Under the pieces are notes generated by a model. The model was not told where the DNA came from and searched no databases. It saw only the letters and a list, made by a program, of their open reading frames with translations. From Craterostigma plantagineum (Eukaryota > Streptophyta > Magnoliopsida > Lamiales > Linderniaceae), in assembly GCA_027422505.1 (NCBI GenBank), contig JAPQWV010000357.1, positions 310,001-374,000 of the forward strand: 64,000 nt of DNA, written 5' to 3'. The translations under genes were made by a program, and so were the position numbers. How positions within the stretch are numbered: the stretch's first letter is position 1; every line of letters starts with the position of its first letter. Positions 10,855 through 22,346 of this stretch are shown piece by piece.

Positions 10855-11140
10855 CTTAGAGGATGAGCACGACAGCATCGAGCCTTGTGTAAGATTGTGA
10901 TTCTTCGCTTTCTTCACTTGGCTGCGGTATGTGTGCTACGCCGTTGGATTGTCGGATTTCTTTATTCTTTTTTTCTCCTTTTGTCTGCGGGTGTAAGCGT
11001 GTGTGAGTATGTGTGTGAATTGTATCTATTATTGACATCACATGCTAGTGGGCTTGGGCTTTTGGTTCTTGGGCTAATGGGCTGATTATATCTTGGGCCC
11101 AATTACGTATTGTTTCTGCGCAGCAAAGTAGTTGTGGCTT

Positions 11141-11296
11141 GAAAAATTCATATCTTCTGATCTGGAACTCGGAATGGAAATTCCTCTGGTCAAAAACAGT
11201 ATCAGCGAGTCTTCCATCATCGGTTAAAATTTCAGCTCAATTGGACATCGTTTACCCTTTGATCTGCAAGAAATACCAAACAGCCGCAAAACTGCC
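11141..11296 (+). repeat. 156 bp cross-element LTR block, Athila copy 1
   Basis: It begins GAAAAATTCATATCTTC and ends CGCAAAACTGCC. It is nearly identical to 36814-36969 and aligns without gaps to blocks in element E LTRs and, on the opposite strand, in element B LTRs. It is antisense to the Athila LTR. Confidence 0.85.
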
Positions 11297-11904
11297 GTAA
11301 AAATGTTAATATTGCAATTAACTCACATTTAAGTGCTAGGATATTCAAAACGGCTTCATTAATGACTGCAAACGACTTACAATTAACAAATATAAACGTA
11401 ATAAATTAGGATATAAATGAAATAAGAAAAAAAAAGAATAATGAGGAGGTGGAGAGGAGAACGTGAGGGAGAGGAAAGGAAAGAAGAAGAGAGAAAGGAA
11501 AGAAAAAAAAAAAGAAAAAAGAGAGAAAGAAGAGAAGGAGAAAAGGGAGAAGCTCGCGGACGAGGAGAAGCTCGGGATCGAAACTCTAGGGTCGGGATCA
11601 CACGTAACAATCCGTTACGTAGCTCTCTACGGATTAAGGTAGGTGAAGATCACCTAAATACGTAAACAATATTAGGATTTGTGAATTTTACGTGTTTTGC
11701 ATGTTATTCATCGAATTCTTCGTGTTTATGTGATAATAATAATTTGCTTGCATGAAGTTTTCGTTGGTTAGCTTAGGAAGCATGAGATTGAGCATTTTTA
11801 GATCTATGAATATTTGGAAATAGGGATAGAGGACTTTAGATTAAGATGATAGAGCAAAACTTGGGGAGAATTAGGGTTTCTTTATTCGTTTCGGCCTGTA
11901 GGTT

Positions 11905-12060
11905 CACAAATTCATATCTTACAATCTAGACCTCGGATTAAAAATCCCTTAGGACAGAATTTAGATTTGCAAGTAATTTATCTATGGTTAAAATTGCAGG
12001 ACCATCGGACATCCTGTACCCCAGGATCATTGAAAAATACGAAACTGTCGCAAAACAGCC
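11905..12060 (+). repeat. 156 bp cross-element LTR block, element E copy a
   Basis: It begins CACAAATTCATATCTTAC and ends CGCAAAACAGCC. By hand count it is about 78% identical, with no gaps, to the reverse complement of 38352-38507 in the copia element B LTR. Here it is in the sense orientation of the LTR. Confidence 0.87.
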
Positions 12061-12289
12061 TACAAAATAGTTAATTTTAAAAATTTAGGGACTTAATTGA
12101 ATTTTTACAAAATCTGGGGAGTCTGTGTTGTAATCCCGAACAAAGAATATTTTTAAAGAAATATAAAGCTTTTAAGACATATTTAAAATTCGGAATAAAT
12201 AATTGGGATCCTTTGTGCAATTTTCAAAAATTCGGGTACTAAATTGATAAGTTTCAAAAAAAAATCTGGGGATTAAAAATGTAAAAATT

Positions 12290-13080
12290 CAAACAGGGAA
12301 TATTTTTAAAAATACTGAATTTCTTTTGGAGAGAAATTAGAACTTTCCAAAAGTTTTGGGGTGCTAAATAAATTTATATAATTTCGATTAGGATGAAATT
12401 AGAACTTTTCAAAAGTTTAGGGACGTTAGTTAAATTTATATAATCTCGGCGAGGATGAAATTAGAATTTTTCAAAAGTTGTGAATGCTAAATAAATATAT
12501 ATAAATTCGGCTAGGATTAAAGTGGAACTTTACAAAAGTTATTGGGGACTAAATAATACTTGATAAGGACCAAATTGAAACTTTTCAAAAGTTTGAGTAC
12601 TAAAAATTTATATTGAGTTTCGGCTAGAGTATAAATGAAAGTTTCAGAAATTTTTAGGTTTTTAAATAAATAGTTTAAAACTTGGCCGTGGTTAAATTAT
12701 AATTTTCAAAATTTTTGGAGGGTTAAATAAATAATTAAAAATGGCGGAGGAGTTCTTTTGCAAAATTACAGGATATTATAATAATTAAATTTTCATTAAA
12801 TTTGATTGGAGTCAAATGTAAATTTTCGGAAAAACACTCGGAATTAAAAATAAATAATTATTAAAATCAGTAGGGTTCGAAAAATTTTCAGAAATTTATG
12901 GGGTTAAATAAATAATCAATAAATGCGATTGAGGTCAATTTCAAATCTCTAGAAACTTTTGAGTTTAAATAAATGATTAATGAATTCGGTTGGGGTCATT
13001 ATGAAATTTTCGGAAATTCCAAGGGGTTAATTGTATATTTTCTAAAATATTTTTGAAACTTAATCTAAAACTGGCGTTGG
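12290..13080 (+). repeat. Array of imperfect units of about 60 bp in the E LTR
   Basis: Units read roughly AAATTAGAACTTTTCAAAAG, then TTTGGGG, TTAAATAAAT and TTCGGYTRGG. They repeat about every 55-62 bp with heavy divergence. Copy b (about 18850-19640) has the same array. Copy c (about 25440-25960) has lost several units, a deletion of about 240 bp. Confidence 0.7.
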
Positions 13081-13946
13081 AGTGAATTGTAAGGTAGAAA
13101 GAATTAAACTTAGAACTTTTAGTTTAGGATCGAGAGGAAATTCTGTGGTTACGGTTCCGGGCCGATTAAAAATCGGAACGCGGGCTTTGGGTCCGAATTA
13201 TTTGTCGAATGTTGACGTTGGGAAGGATATGTTGCATTTTTTGTGTTGCATCTTTATTTGCACGGCATTTGCATACACGTGTTACGAGGGGAGTACGGAG
13301 TCATGAAAGTGTTGTCTAGATACGCGAATGAGATGGTTTATGAATGAGAAATGTTGATGAGTTGTATGAGTGAGGTTAGGACTAAGGCGCACTTTATATG
13401 GAGGGAGTGGGGCCTCCCGAGCTACTGACCCCTTGTGGGGAGTGGGGCCTCCAGAGCTACGGACCCCTGCGCGCGCGTGTTGCCTTTAGTACCTAAGCCT
13501 CGGGCCCTGAATGTGATGTGATGATATGAGATATGAGATATGAGATATGAGAAAAGAGTCGAGCGTGTATATTTGTGAGATAAGTCGGGATTGGGATGTG
13601 AGAGCATTTGCATTCATGCATATTTTCATCTACTGGGCAAAAGCTCAGGGTTTACGTGTGTATGTAAGATGGCTGATGGCGGTGACTCCACGGACTTTTG
13701 AGGGCGGCGCAGTACATGGGACGCGACCTGTGGAACGAGTTTATGTTTCGTGTTTTTAAGTTTGGGCTTGGCCTTATTGGGCTTCGGCCAAATGAAACAA
13801 AATGTGTTTGGGTTTGAACTTACGGATTTAGACATCGAACGTATTTGCATTATTATATTTTAAAAGTTTTAATTAAATGGGTTTTTCGCTGCTTACGCTG
13901 CGAAAATCCGCCAAAATACGTATCTAGGAAGTTGGGTCGTTACAGG

Positions 13947-13958
13947 TGGTATCAGAGC
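13947..13958 (+). other. Primer-binding site (tRNA-Met), element E unit 1
   Basis: TGGTATCAGAGC lies two bases after the LTR end, the same arrangement as in element A. Confidence 0.9.
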
Positions 13959-14686
13959 GTTAGGTTATAGGTTCTGTAGACTGTCCATGTACTGCCGCTC
14001 AAAAGCCTGGAGGATCAGCATACACCTGTAAGTTTAATACGTAATTATGATTTGTGATTTTTGGATATATGCTTTAACGTGAATATTTGGGTGATTTTAT
14101 GTGCTCCTTGATGTGTTCAAAAGTTAGAGATTTCGTACTTTTACACTTAGATTGGTAGGAGAATCTCGGTTAAATTAAGGTAGGGAGAGAATGATAAAAA
14201 AAAAAATCGGACTTTTGATAGAATTTTGGGTTGCTTAAAAATTCGGGTAAAAATTCGGGTCAATTTGGAATTCGGCGAAATTTAAATTTTGGGCCTTTTC
14301 AAAATTTGGGCTTTGTTAATTTGGGCTTGACCGAATTGGACCAAGCTGAAATTCGGAAAGTTAAAATAAATAAACGGCGAAATAAAAGAGAGTCGACCGA
14401 TATAAAATTTTTTAAAAATCGGAGCTTGTATACAATTTTAAAAATGAGACGAGGACGTAGAGAAACATGGGTTAATTGTAGAAATTTAGGAAGCGAGACG
14501 AGAACATAGAGAAAACATGATAGAGTCGATGCATAACGATTACATAACTGAAAATCATATTACAATCCGAATACATAAAAAAACCATAGAAGATAAAACA
14601 TCAACGACGTTCGAGAAGTTCTGCCGGTGTCTTCTTCCAATATGCCAGAAAAAGGCCCGGCTTCCCATGACATAACCTTTCACAAA
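13959..14686 (+). other. Element E leader and 3' flank of the antisense mini-gene
   Basis: No protein domain is visible on either strand. The 92-codon plus-strand open frame at 14231-14509 is AT-rich and matches nothing I recognise. The part nearest 14687 would be the 3' untranslated region of the minus-strand mini-gene. Confidence 0.5.
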
Positions 14687-14856
14687 TTAAACGCAACTGC
14701 AGTGAGTGACAACCCACATCACAAAAATGGCGATTGCAGCGAAGAGCAATCCCAAAAGAAGGAATAACTCAAATTTAAGCTTTTCGAGATTTTCCCTCCA
14801 AAAAAAGGTTCCTGAGGAACATCATCACGATCTGCATTTCCTCCAAGATTATACAT
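14687..14856 (-). pseudogene. Antisense membrane-peptide mini-gene, frameshifted (E unit 1)
   Basis: On the minus strand an ATG at 14856 opens a short acidic N-terminus. A T-run of seven near 14802-14808 is one base short of keeping frame. The next frame encodes a hydrophobic segment containing FLLLGLLFAAIAIF, then a short tail ending THCSCV and a TAA at 14687-14689. An unshifted frame would give about 56 residues. Layout and sequence match the intact 54-residue peptide at 28753-28917 in the Athila element (shared LLLG, FVxW, TxCxCV). A TATA box lies 66 bp upstream. By design it would be a small single-pass membrane protein; its function is unknown to me. It is antisense to element E. Confidence 0.75.
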
Positions 14857-14921
14857 TACGAAAATTAAATGATGCGGTTGGAGATAATTGTGTTGTGGTG
14901 CAACATAGCGTGCATCAAGTA

Positions 14922-14931
14922 CCTATTTATA
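14922..14931 (-). promoter_or_regulatory. TATA box of the antisense mini-gene (E unit 1)
   Basis: On the minus strand this reads TATAAATAGG, a strong plant TATA consensus preceded by GCC, exactly as in the Athila copy (GCCTATAAATAG). It lies 66 bp upstream of the ATG. Confidence 0.75.
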
Positions 14932-15780
14932 GGCGTGAGTGAAGCGAAGGATAATCAAGATTAATTTCGAGTTTCCTTCGAACGCCGTATAAAGATAAAC
15001 TTCATAAATTTCGAGATCAGATTTTTCTTCGAGCGTCGTAATCTCGATTTCGGAGATCACGCACAGGAAGAAAATCACATTGGACATTTATCACAAAAAT
15101 CCAATCCAAAATCTCGAAAAAAGATGTTGATGTTCATTACGACAAAGAAATTGTGCTCACGTTTAAATCAATGCCGTATTTACATGCACTGCGTAGACTG
15201 TCACATAAATGAATTTAGTACGGCGAACTAACGCACAAACAAAACAGAACTTCAACCTATGTCCATGGATCAACCGAGCTTCCTTTCTTATTGATCACAA
15301 CACGAAAGTTACAGATCTCTATCTCTTCTACAACTCTCGCATTTTCACTTCACGATGATTTTCACTCTAAAAGAAGTTACATGCACGAGAAAGTGAACTG
15401 GAAATCCGACATTAATAAGATAGAAATCTTTTTAAGCGTGAATTCGCAATCTATCTTCACCGTCCATTTTATCCCATCGAACGCTCCACAAGTCGCCACG
15501 TGGTATTGCATTTCTACGTTTTAGAGCAAGAATCGCATGCGACTCTGTAAGTGAAATAGCACCTTCACTACTATCCGTCCGATTTTTTATCCAACGCTCA
15601 CGATTCACCATCCGATTCTTTCACTTCTTAAACATCTCAGCCGTCGATCTTTTTGCGCGATATCCTGGAAACATAATTAAATCTTCAGCCTTCAAATCCT
15701 GACCATTAGATCGCGCGCCATCTTGGGTCCAACGACACCTGCTCATCGTGACAATAACGGTGAAGAAAGCCAGACTTAAC
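14932..15780 (-). promoter_or_regulatory. Putative upstream region of the antisense mini-gene (E unit 1)
   Basis: About 850 bp without coding content lie between the mini-gene TATA box and the pol remnant. On the minus strand it carries GAAAAATCTGAT (15016-15027), also found upstream of the Athila mini-gene, and a G-box core (CACGTGG, about 15496-15502). The promoter role is inferred from position and shared motifs. Confidence 0.5.
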
Positions 15781-15782
15781 TA

Positions 15783-17410
15783 ATGAAGAACGTTTCATTT
15801 AGGTGGACGGAAGCTTGTGAAGTAAACTTCAAGGAGTTGAAGAAACGACTGACAACAGTTCCTGTTCTTACAATACCCTCTGGTATGGAAAGATTTTCGG
15901 TATACAGTGATGCCTAAAAAAAATTGCTTGGGGTGCGGGTTGATGCAGAACGGGAAGGTAATTACGTATGCCTCCCGACAGCTCAAATCCTACGAGAAAA
16001 ATTACCCCACACACGATTTGGAACTCGCAACAGTGGTGTTTGCCCTGAAAATCTGGCGACATTATCTATGCGGAGAACGATGCGAGATCTTAACATATCA
16101 TAAAAGCCCAAAGTACTTTTTCACGCAGAAGGAGTTAAACATGAGGCAAAGACGATGGCTCGAGTTAGCAAAAGACCACGACTGTGCAATAAATTATCAC
16201 CCAGGAAAAGCGAACGTAGTCGCAGAAGCTTTGAGCCATAAATCAGTGAATACGAACCCGTGCCAACTCGGAGTGGAAATAATCAATTTGGGGAAGATCG
16301 AAATAAAACTAACAGCGTTAACGTTGAAGCCAACATTATTATATCGAATTCTTGAGGAAAAAAGAAAAAAACGTAAAGGGCCATGATGCAGTCTGGGTGA
16401 TCGTCGACAAATTGACTAAATCAACCTATTTCCTACCAATCAATCAAACTTGTTCCATGGAGAAGTACGCAGAGTTGTACATAAAAGAAATTGTGAGACT
16501 CCTTGGGATCCCGATTTCAATTGTCTCAGATCGGGATTCGAGATTTCTGTCCCAATTCTGGGTGAGATTACGAAAGACCATGAGGACGAAAGTGTTCTTC
16601 AACACGGCATATCACTCTCAGACGTACGAACAGCTTGAGAGAACAATCCAGACGCTCGAAGATATGTTGAGAACGTGCAACCTGGATTTCCAGGCAGAGC
16701 AAATACCTTCCACTAATAGAGTTTTCCTATAACAACAGCTATCAAGCCACGATCGGGATTGAGCCTTACGAAGCCTTGAACGAGCGTAAATGTCGATCCC
16801 CAATTCATTGGAATGAAATCGGCGAGAAAGCGTTGTTGGGTCCTGCAATGATTCGTGAAATGACTAAAGCTGTGGGAAATTCCGGGAGAGGATGCAAACG
16901 TCCCAAAGTCGTCAGAAGAGTCATGCAGACAAGATACGAGGGCCGTTGTAATTCAACGAATGTGATCAAGCCTTTAAAAAATAATAAAAAAAATTCACCA
17001 ATGAGAGGCGTGGAGCGATACGGGGAAAAGGGCAAATTGAGCCCAATGTACATTGGCTCTTTCAAAATACTCAAGAGAGTAGGAGAAATTGAGTATCAGT
17101 TGGAGTTACCCGCCTCGCTAGCCACACGTATTTCACGAATCAACTTTACGTAAATACGTTGCGAACCCGAATCAGGTGCTGAGAAGCGAATCACTTCATC
17201 AACAATTTAAACCGGGCTTGAGCTATAAAGAAAGGCCGGTGGAAATTTTGATGTACGAGGTGAAACGTCTTCGAAATAATAACATACTTCTCGTGAAGGT
17301 CTTGTGGCGGAAACCAAGTATTGGAAGAAGCCACTTGAAAACGAGAAAAAGAAATGAGCAAGAAGTACCCCGAATTATTCTCCATACTGTAATTTCGGGG
17401 ACGAAATTCT
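15783..17410 (+). pseudogene. pol: pol remnant: RNase H and integrase pieces (E unit 1)
   Basis: It starts with the RT/RNase H connection (FRWTEACEVNFKELKKRL) and runs to VYSDA, where a TAA interrupts the RNase H active-site motif. RNase H continues from about 15910 ([20 protein letters not shown]), but the usual TDHKS reads TYHKS. The sequence then jumps directly into the integrase core (DAVWVIVDKLTKS; SDRDSRFLSQFW; QLERTIQTLEDML), so the zinc-binding domain and the first catalytic Asp region are deleted. The C-terminus (KLSPMYIGSFKILKRVGEIE, then a chromovirus-like tail) is broken by frameshifts near 16732, 16890 and 17140 and again near the end. The family is Tekay/Del-like Ty3/gypsy. It is non-functional. 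Confidence 0.88.
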
Positions 17411-17425
17411 TATAAGGGGGGAGGA
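17411..17425 (+). other. Polypurine tract, element E unit 1
   Basis: An AAGGGGGGAGGA-type purine run sits immediately before TGTAATACCC, after the TTTCGGGGACGAAATTC motif. It would be the plus-strand primer site. Confidence 0.85.
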
Positions 17426-20400
17426 TGTAATACCCGCAAAATTTGTACGGGATTACTTCAATAATATTCGAAATGTACGAAATCGACTTTCGAACAAGAA
17501 ATGATTTCTTTTCAAAACGAGCCCAAAACCCGAAAATTTTAAATGGACCAAAAATTTATTTATGGGGCAAATGAAGAAAATAATGGCCCAAAATAAAAGG
17601 TTGGGAGTTGGGTCCTTTAATAAAATTTAATTGGCCGAAAACAAGAAGTGAAAGCCCAAATAAATCAATAATTTAAAATAACAACAACAACAATAATAAC
17701 AATAATAATAATAATTAATTAATGGGGGGCCGAAATAATAAAAATAATAAGGTACCTCCATGTAAGTTTGGTACAATAAAACAAAATAATATTTCACCTC
17801 TATGTGAATTTAATACAATATAATAAAATAAGAAAAATAAAATAATAAAGCCAACTCTACAATTACATGGAGACAAAAATCTACACCTAATGCCTTAGTA
17901 AGTGAATCAAATACATCTAATACACCTAATGAGACAAGACCTAATACAACTAATACACCTAATATACTCATAAGGACATAAATGAAATAAGAAAAAAAAA
18001 GAATAATGAGGAGGTGGAGAGGAGAACGTGAGGGAGAGGAAAGGAAAGAAGAAGAGAGAAAGGAAAGAAAAAAAAAAGAAAGAAAAAGAGAGAAAGAAGA
18101 GAAGGAGAAAAGGGAGAAGCTCGCGGACGAGGAGAAGCTCGGGATCGAAACTCTAGGGTCGGGATCACACGTAACAATCCGTTACGTAGCTCTCTACGGA
18201 TTAAGGTAGGTGAAGATCACCTACATACGTAAACAATATTAGAATTTGTGAATTTTACGTGTTTTGCATGTTATTCATCGAATTCTTCGTGTTTGTGTGA
18301 TAATAATAATTTGCTTGCATGAAGTTTTCGTTGGTTAGCTTAGGAAGCATGAGATTGAGCATTTTTAGATCTATGAATATTTGGAAATAGGGATAGAGGA
18401 CTTTAGATTAAGATGATAGAGCAAAACTTGGGGAGAATTAGGGTTTCTTTATTCGTTTCGGCCTGTAGGTTCACAAATTCATATCTTACAATCTAGACCT
18501 CGGATTAAAAATCCCTTAGGACAGAATTTAGATTTGCAAGTAATTTATCTATGGTTAAAATTTCAGGACCATCGGACATCCTGTACCCCAAGATCATTGA
18601 AAAATACGAAACTGTCGCAAAACAGCCTACAAAATAGTTAATTTTAAAAATTTAGGGAATTAATTGAATTTTTACAAAATCTGGGGAGTCTGTGTTGTAA
18701 AATCCCGAACAAAGAATATTTTTAAAGAAATATAAAGCTTTTAAGACATATTTAAAATTCGGAATAAATAATTGGGATCCTTTGTGCAATTTTCAAAAAT
18801 TCGGGTACTAAATTGATAAGTTTCAAAAAAAAAAATCTGGGGATTAAAAATGTAAAAATTCAAACAGGGAATATTTTTAAAAATACTGAATTTCTTTTGG
18901 AGAGAAATTAGAACTTTCCAAAAGTTTTGGGGTGCTAAATAAATTTATATAATTTCGATTAGGATGAAATTAGAACTTTTCAAAAGTTTAGGGACGTTAG
19001 TTAAATTTATATAATCTCGGCTAGGATGAAATTAGAATTTTTCAAAAGTTGTGAATGCTAAATAAATATATATAAATTCGTCTAGGATTAAAGTGGAACT
19101 TTACAAAAGTTATTGGGGACTAAATAATAAGGACCAAATTGAAACTTCTCAAAAGTTTGAGTACTAAAAATTTATATTGAGTTTCGGCTAGAGTATAAAT
19201 GAAAGTTTCAGAAATTTTTAGGTTTTTAAATAAATAGTTTAAAACTTGGCCGGGGTTAAATTATAATTTTCAAAATTTTTGGAGGGTTAAATAAATAATT
19301 AAAAATGGCCGAGGAGTTCTTTGCAAAATTACAGGATATTATAATAATTAAATTTTCATTAAATTTGATTGGAGTCAAATGTAAATTTTCGGAAAAACAC
19401 TCGGAATTAAAAATAAATAATTATTAAAATCAGTAGGGTTCGAAAAATTTTCAGAAATTTATGGGGTTAAATAAATAATCAATAAATGCGATTGAGGTCA
19501 ATTTCAAATCTCTAGAAACTTTTGAGTTTAAATAAATGATTAATGAATTCGGTTGGGGTCATTATGAAATTTTCGGAAATTCCAAGGGGTTAATTGTATA
19601 TTTTCTAAAATATTTTTGAAACTTAATCTAAAACTGGCGTTGGAGTGAATTGTAAGGTAGAAAGAATTAAACTTAGAACTTTTAGTTTAAGATCGAGAGG
19701 AAATTCTGTGGTTACGGTTCCGGGCCGATTAAAAATCGGAACGCGGGCTTTGGGTCCGAATTATTTGTCGAATGTTGACGTTGGGAAGGATATGTTGCAT
19801 TTTTTGTGTTGCATCTTTATTTGCACGGCATTTGCATACACGTGTTACGAGGGGAGTACGGAGTCATGAAAGTGTTGTCTAGATACGCGAATGAGATGGT
19901 TTATGAATGAGAAATGTTGATGAGTTGTATGAGTGAGGTTAGGACTAAGGCGCACTTTATATGGAGGGAGTGGGGCCTCCCGAGCTACTGACCCCTTGTG
20001 GGGAGTGGGGCCTCCCGAGCTACGGACCCCTGCGCGCGCGTGTTGCCTTTAGTACCTAAGCCTCGGGCCCTGAATGTGATGTGATGATATGAGATATGAG
20101 ATATGAGATATGAGAAAAGAGTCGAGCGTGTATATTTGTGAGATAAGTCGGGATTGGGATGTGAGAGCATTTGCATTCATGCATATTTTCATCTACTGGG
20201 CAAAAGCTCAGGGTTTACGTGTGTAGGTAAGTGGCTGATGGCGGTGACTCCACGGACTTTTGAGGGCAGCGCAGTACATGGGACGCGACCTGTGGAACGA
20301 GTTTATGTTTCGTGTTTTTAAGTTTGGGCTTGGCCTTATTGGGCTTCGGCCAAATGAAACAAAATGTGTTTGGGTTTGAACTTACGGATTTAGACATCGA

Positions 20401-20506
20401 ACGTATTTGCATTATTATATTTTAAAAGTTTTAATTAAATGGGTTTTTCGCTGCTTACGCTGCGAAAATCCGCCAAAATACGTATCTAGGAAGTCGGGTC
20501 GTTACA
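17426..20506 (+). repeat. Element E LTR, copy b (complete, 3081 bp)
   Basis: It begins TGTAATACCC and ends GTCGTTACA and is shared by both units of the array. It contains AAT/AAC microsatellites (about 17675-17720), repeated CTAATACA stretches (about 17885-17965), the purine tract, the 156 bp block, the 60 bp unit array and GATATGA repeats (about 20085-20115). Confidence 0.92.
18472..18627 (+). repeat. 156 bp cross-element LTR block, element E copy b
   Basis: It has the same block and length as 11905-12060, with very few substitutions (for example AAAATTTCAGG instead of AAAATTGCAGG). Confidence 0.87.
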
Positions 20507-20508
20507 GG

Positions 20509-20520
20509 TGGTATCAGAGC
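20509..20520 (+). other. Primer-binding site (tRNA-Met), element E unit 2
   Basis: TGGTATCAGAGC follows the LTR end by two bases. Confidence 0.9.
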
Positions 20521-21250
20521 GTTAGGTTATAGGTTCTGTAGACTGTCCATGTACTGCCGCTCAAAAGCCTGGAGGATCAGCCTACACCTGTAAGTTTAAT
20601 ACGTAATTATGTGATTTGTGATTTTTGGATATATGCTTTAACGTGAATATTTGGGTGATTTTATGTGCTCCTTGATGTGTTCAAAAGTTAGAGATTTCGT
20701 ACTTTTACACTTAGATTGGTAGGAGAATCTCGGTTAAATTAAGGTAGGGAGAGAATGATAAAAAAAAATTCGGACTTTTGATAGAATTTTGGGTTGCTTA
20801 AAAATTCGGGTAAAAATTCGGGTCAATTTGGAATTCGGCGAAATTTAAATTTTGGGCCTTTTCAAAATTTGGGCTTTGTTAATTTGGGCTTGACCGAATT
20901 GGACCAAGCTGAAATTCGGAAAGTTAAAATAAATAAACGGCGAAATAAAAGAGAGTCGACCGATATAAAATTTTTTAAAAATCGGAGCTTGTATACAATT
21001 TTAAAAATGAGACGAGGACGTAGAGAAACATGGGTTAATTGTAGAAATTTAGGAAGCGAGACGAGAACATAGAGAAAACATGATAGAGTCGATGCATAAC
21101 GATTACATAACTGAAAATCATATTACAATCCGAATACATAAAGAAAACCATAGAAGATAAAACATCAACGACGTTCGAGAAGTTCTGCCGGCGTCTTCTT
21201 CCAATATGCCAGAAAAAGGCCCGGCTTCCCATGACATAACCTTTCACAAA
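20521..21250 (+). other. Element E leader, unit 2
   Basis: This is a copy of 13959-14686 with a few substitutions and indels. I see no gene. Confidence 0.5.
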
Positions 21251-21420
21251 TTAAACGCAACTGCAGTGAGTGACAACCCACATCACAAAAATGGCGATAG
21301 CAGCGAAGAGCAATCCCAAAAGAAGGAATAACTCAAATTTAAGCTTTTCGAGATTTTCCCTCCAAAAAAAGGTTCCTGAGGAACATCATCACGATCCGCA
21401 TTTCCTCCAAGATTATACAT
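21251..21420 (-). pseudogene. Antisense membrane-peptide mini-gene, frameshifted (E unit 2)
   Basis: This copy of 14687-14856 has the same seven-base T-run lesion, so the break predates the array. The ATG lies at 21418-21420 and the TAA at 21251-21253. The hydrophobic segment and the C-x-C-V tail are retained. It is antisense to the element. Confidence 0.75.
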
Positions 21421-21487
21421 TGCGAAAATTAAATGATGCGGTTGGAGAGAATTGTGTTGTGGTGCAAAATAGCGTGCATCAAGTACC

Positions 21488-21495
21488 TATTTATA
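21488..21495 (-). promoter_or_regulatory. TATA box of the antisense mini-gene (E unit 2)
   Basis: On the minus strand this reads TATAAATA, preceded by GCC, 67 bp upstream of the ATG, as in unit 1. The upstream region (21496-22345) is a near-identical copy of 14932-15780. Confidence 0.75.
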
Positions 21496-22346
21496 GGCGT
21501 GAGTGAAGCGAAGGATAATCAAGATTAATTTCGAGTTTCCTTCGAACGCCGTATAAAGATAAACTTCATAAATTTCGAGATCAGATTTTTCTTCGAGCGT
21601 CGTAATCTCGATTTCAGAGATCACGCACAGGAAGAAAATCACATTGGACTTTTATCACAAAAATCCAATCCAAAATCTCGAAAAAAGATGTTGATGTTCA
21701 TTACGACAAAGAAATTGTGCTCACGTTTAAATCAATGCCGTATTTACATGCACTGCATAGACTGTCACATCAATGAATTTAGTACGGCGAACTAACGCAC
21801 AAACAAAACAGAACTTCAACCTATGTCCATGGATCAACCGAGCTTCCTTTCTTATTGATCACAACACGAAAGTTACAGATCTCTATCTCTTCTACAACTC
21901 TCGCATTTTCACTTCACGATGATTTTCACTCTAAAAGAAGTTACATGCTCGAGAAAGTGAACTGGAAATCCGACATTAATAAGATAGAAATCTTTTTAAG
22001 CGTGAATTCGCAATCTATCTTCACCGTCCATTTTATCCCATTGAACGCTCCACAGGTCGCCACGTGGTATTGCATTTCTACGTTTTAGAGCAAGAATCGC
22101 ATGCGACTCTGTAAGTGAAATAGCACCTTCACTACTATCCGTCCGATTTTTTATCCAACGCTCACGATTCACCATCCGATTCTTTCACTTCTTAAACATC
22201 TCAGCCGTCGATCTTTTTGCGCGATATCCTGGAAACATAATTAAATCTTCAGCCTTCAAATCCTGACCATTAGATCGCGCGCCATCTTGGGTCCAACGAC
22301 ACCTGCTCATCGTGACAATAACGGTGAAGAAAGCCAGACTTAACTT

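Larger units (their letters stand above)
10167..11408 (-). repeat. Athila-family LTR, truncated and chimeric copy
   Basis: It aligns with the Athila LTR at 35664-37081, with the same order and a few substitutions. One block differs completely: 10488-10854 replaces the 545 bp that lie at about 35984-36528 in the intact LTR, which includes that LTR's TATA box. Element A interrupts the LTR on the left. On the right it stops 9 bp short of the LTR end and passes directly into truncated element E sequence at 11408/11409. It may be the left LTR of the Athila element at 27292-37090 or a separate insertion; the block swap argues for caution. Confidence 0.82.
11409..13944 (+). repeat. Element E LTR, copy a (5' truncated)
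   Basis: It begins inside the LTR at a point equivalent to 17974 in copy b and ends GGTCGTTACA before the primer site. It contains a purine-rich tract (about 11425-11550), the 156 bp block, an array of imperfect units of about 60 bp, and GATATGA microsatellite repeats near 13525. The open frames in the purine tract translate only to Arg/Glu/Lys-rich low complexity. Confidence 0.85.

Noticed and set aside
11441..11665. Arg/Glu/Lys-rich ORF (also 18006-18209 and 24574-24777)
   Set aside because: It is a purine-rich low-complexity tract in the E LTR and is not conserved as protein between copies.
14231..14509. 92-codon plus-strand ORF in the E leader (copy at 20794)
   Set aside because: AT-rich composition and no domain; both copies are in nearly identical duplicated DNA, so their agreement is not evidence of selection.
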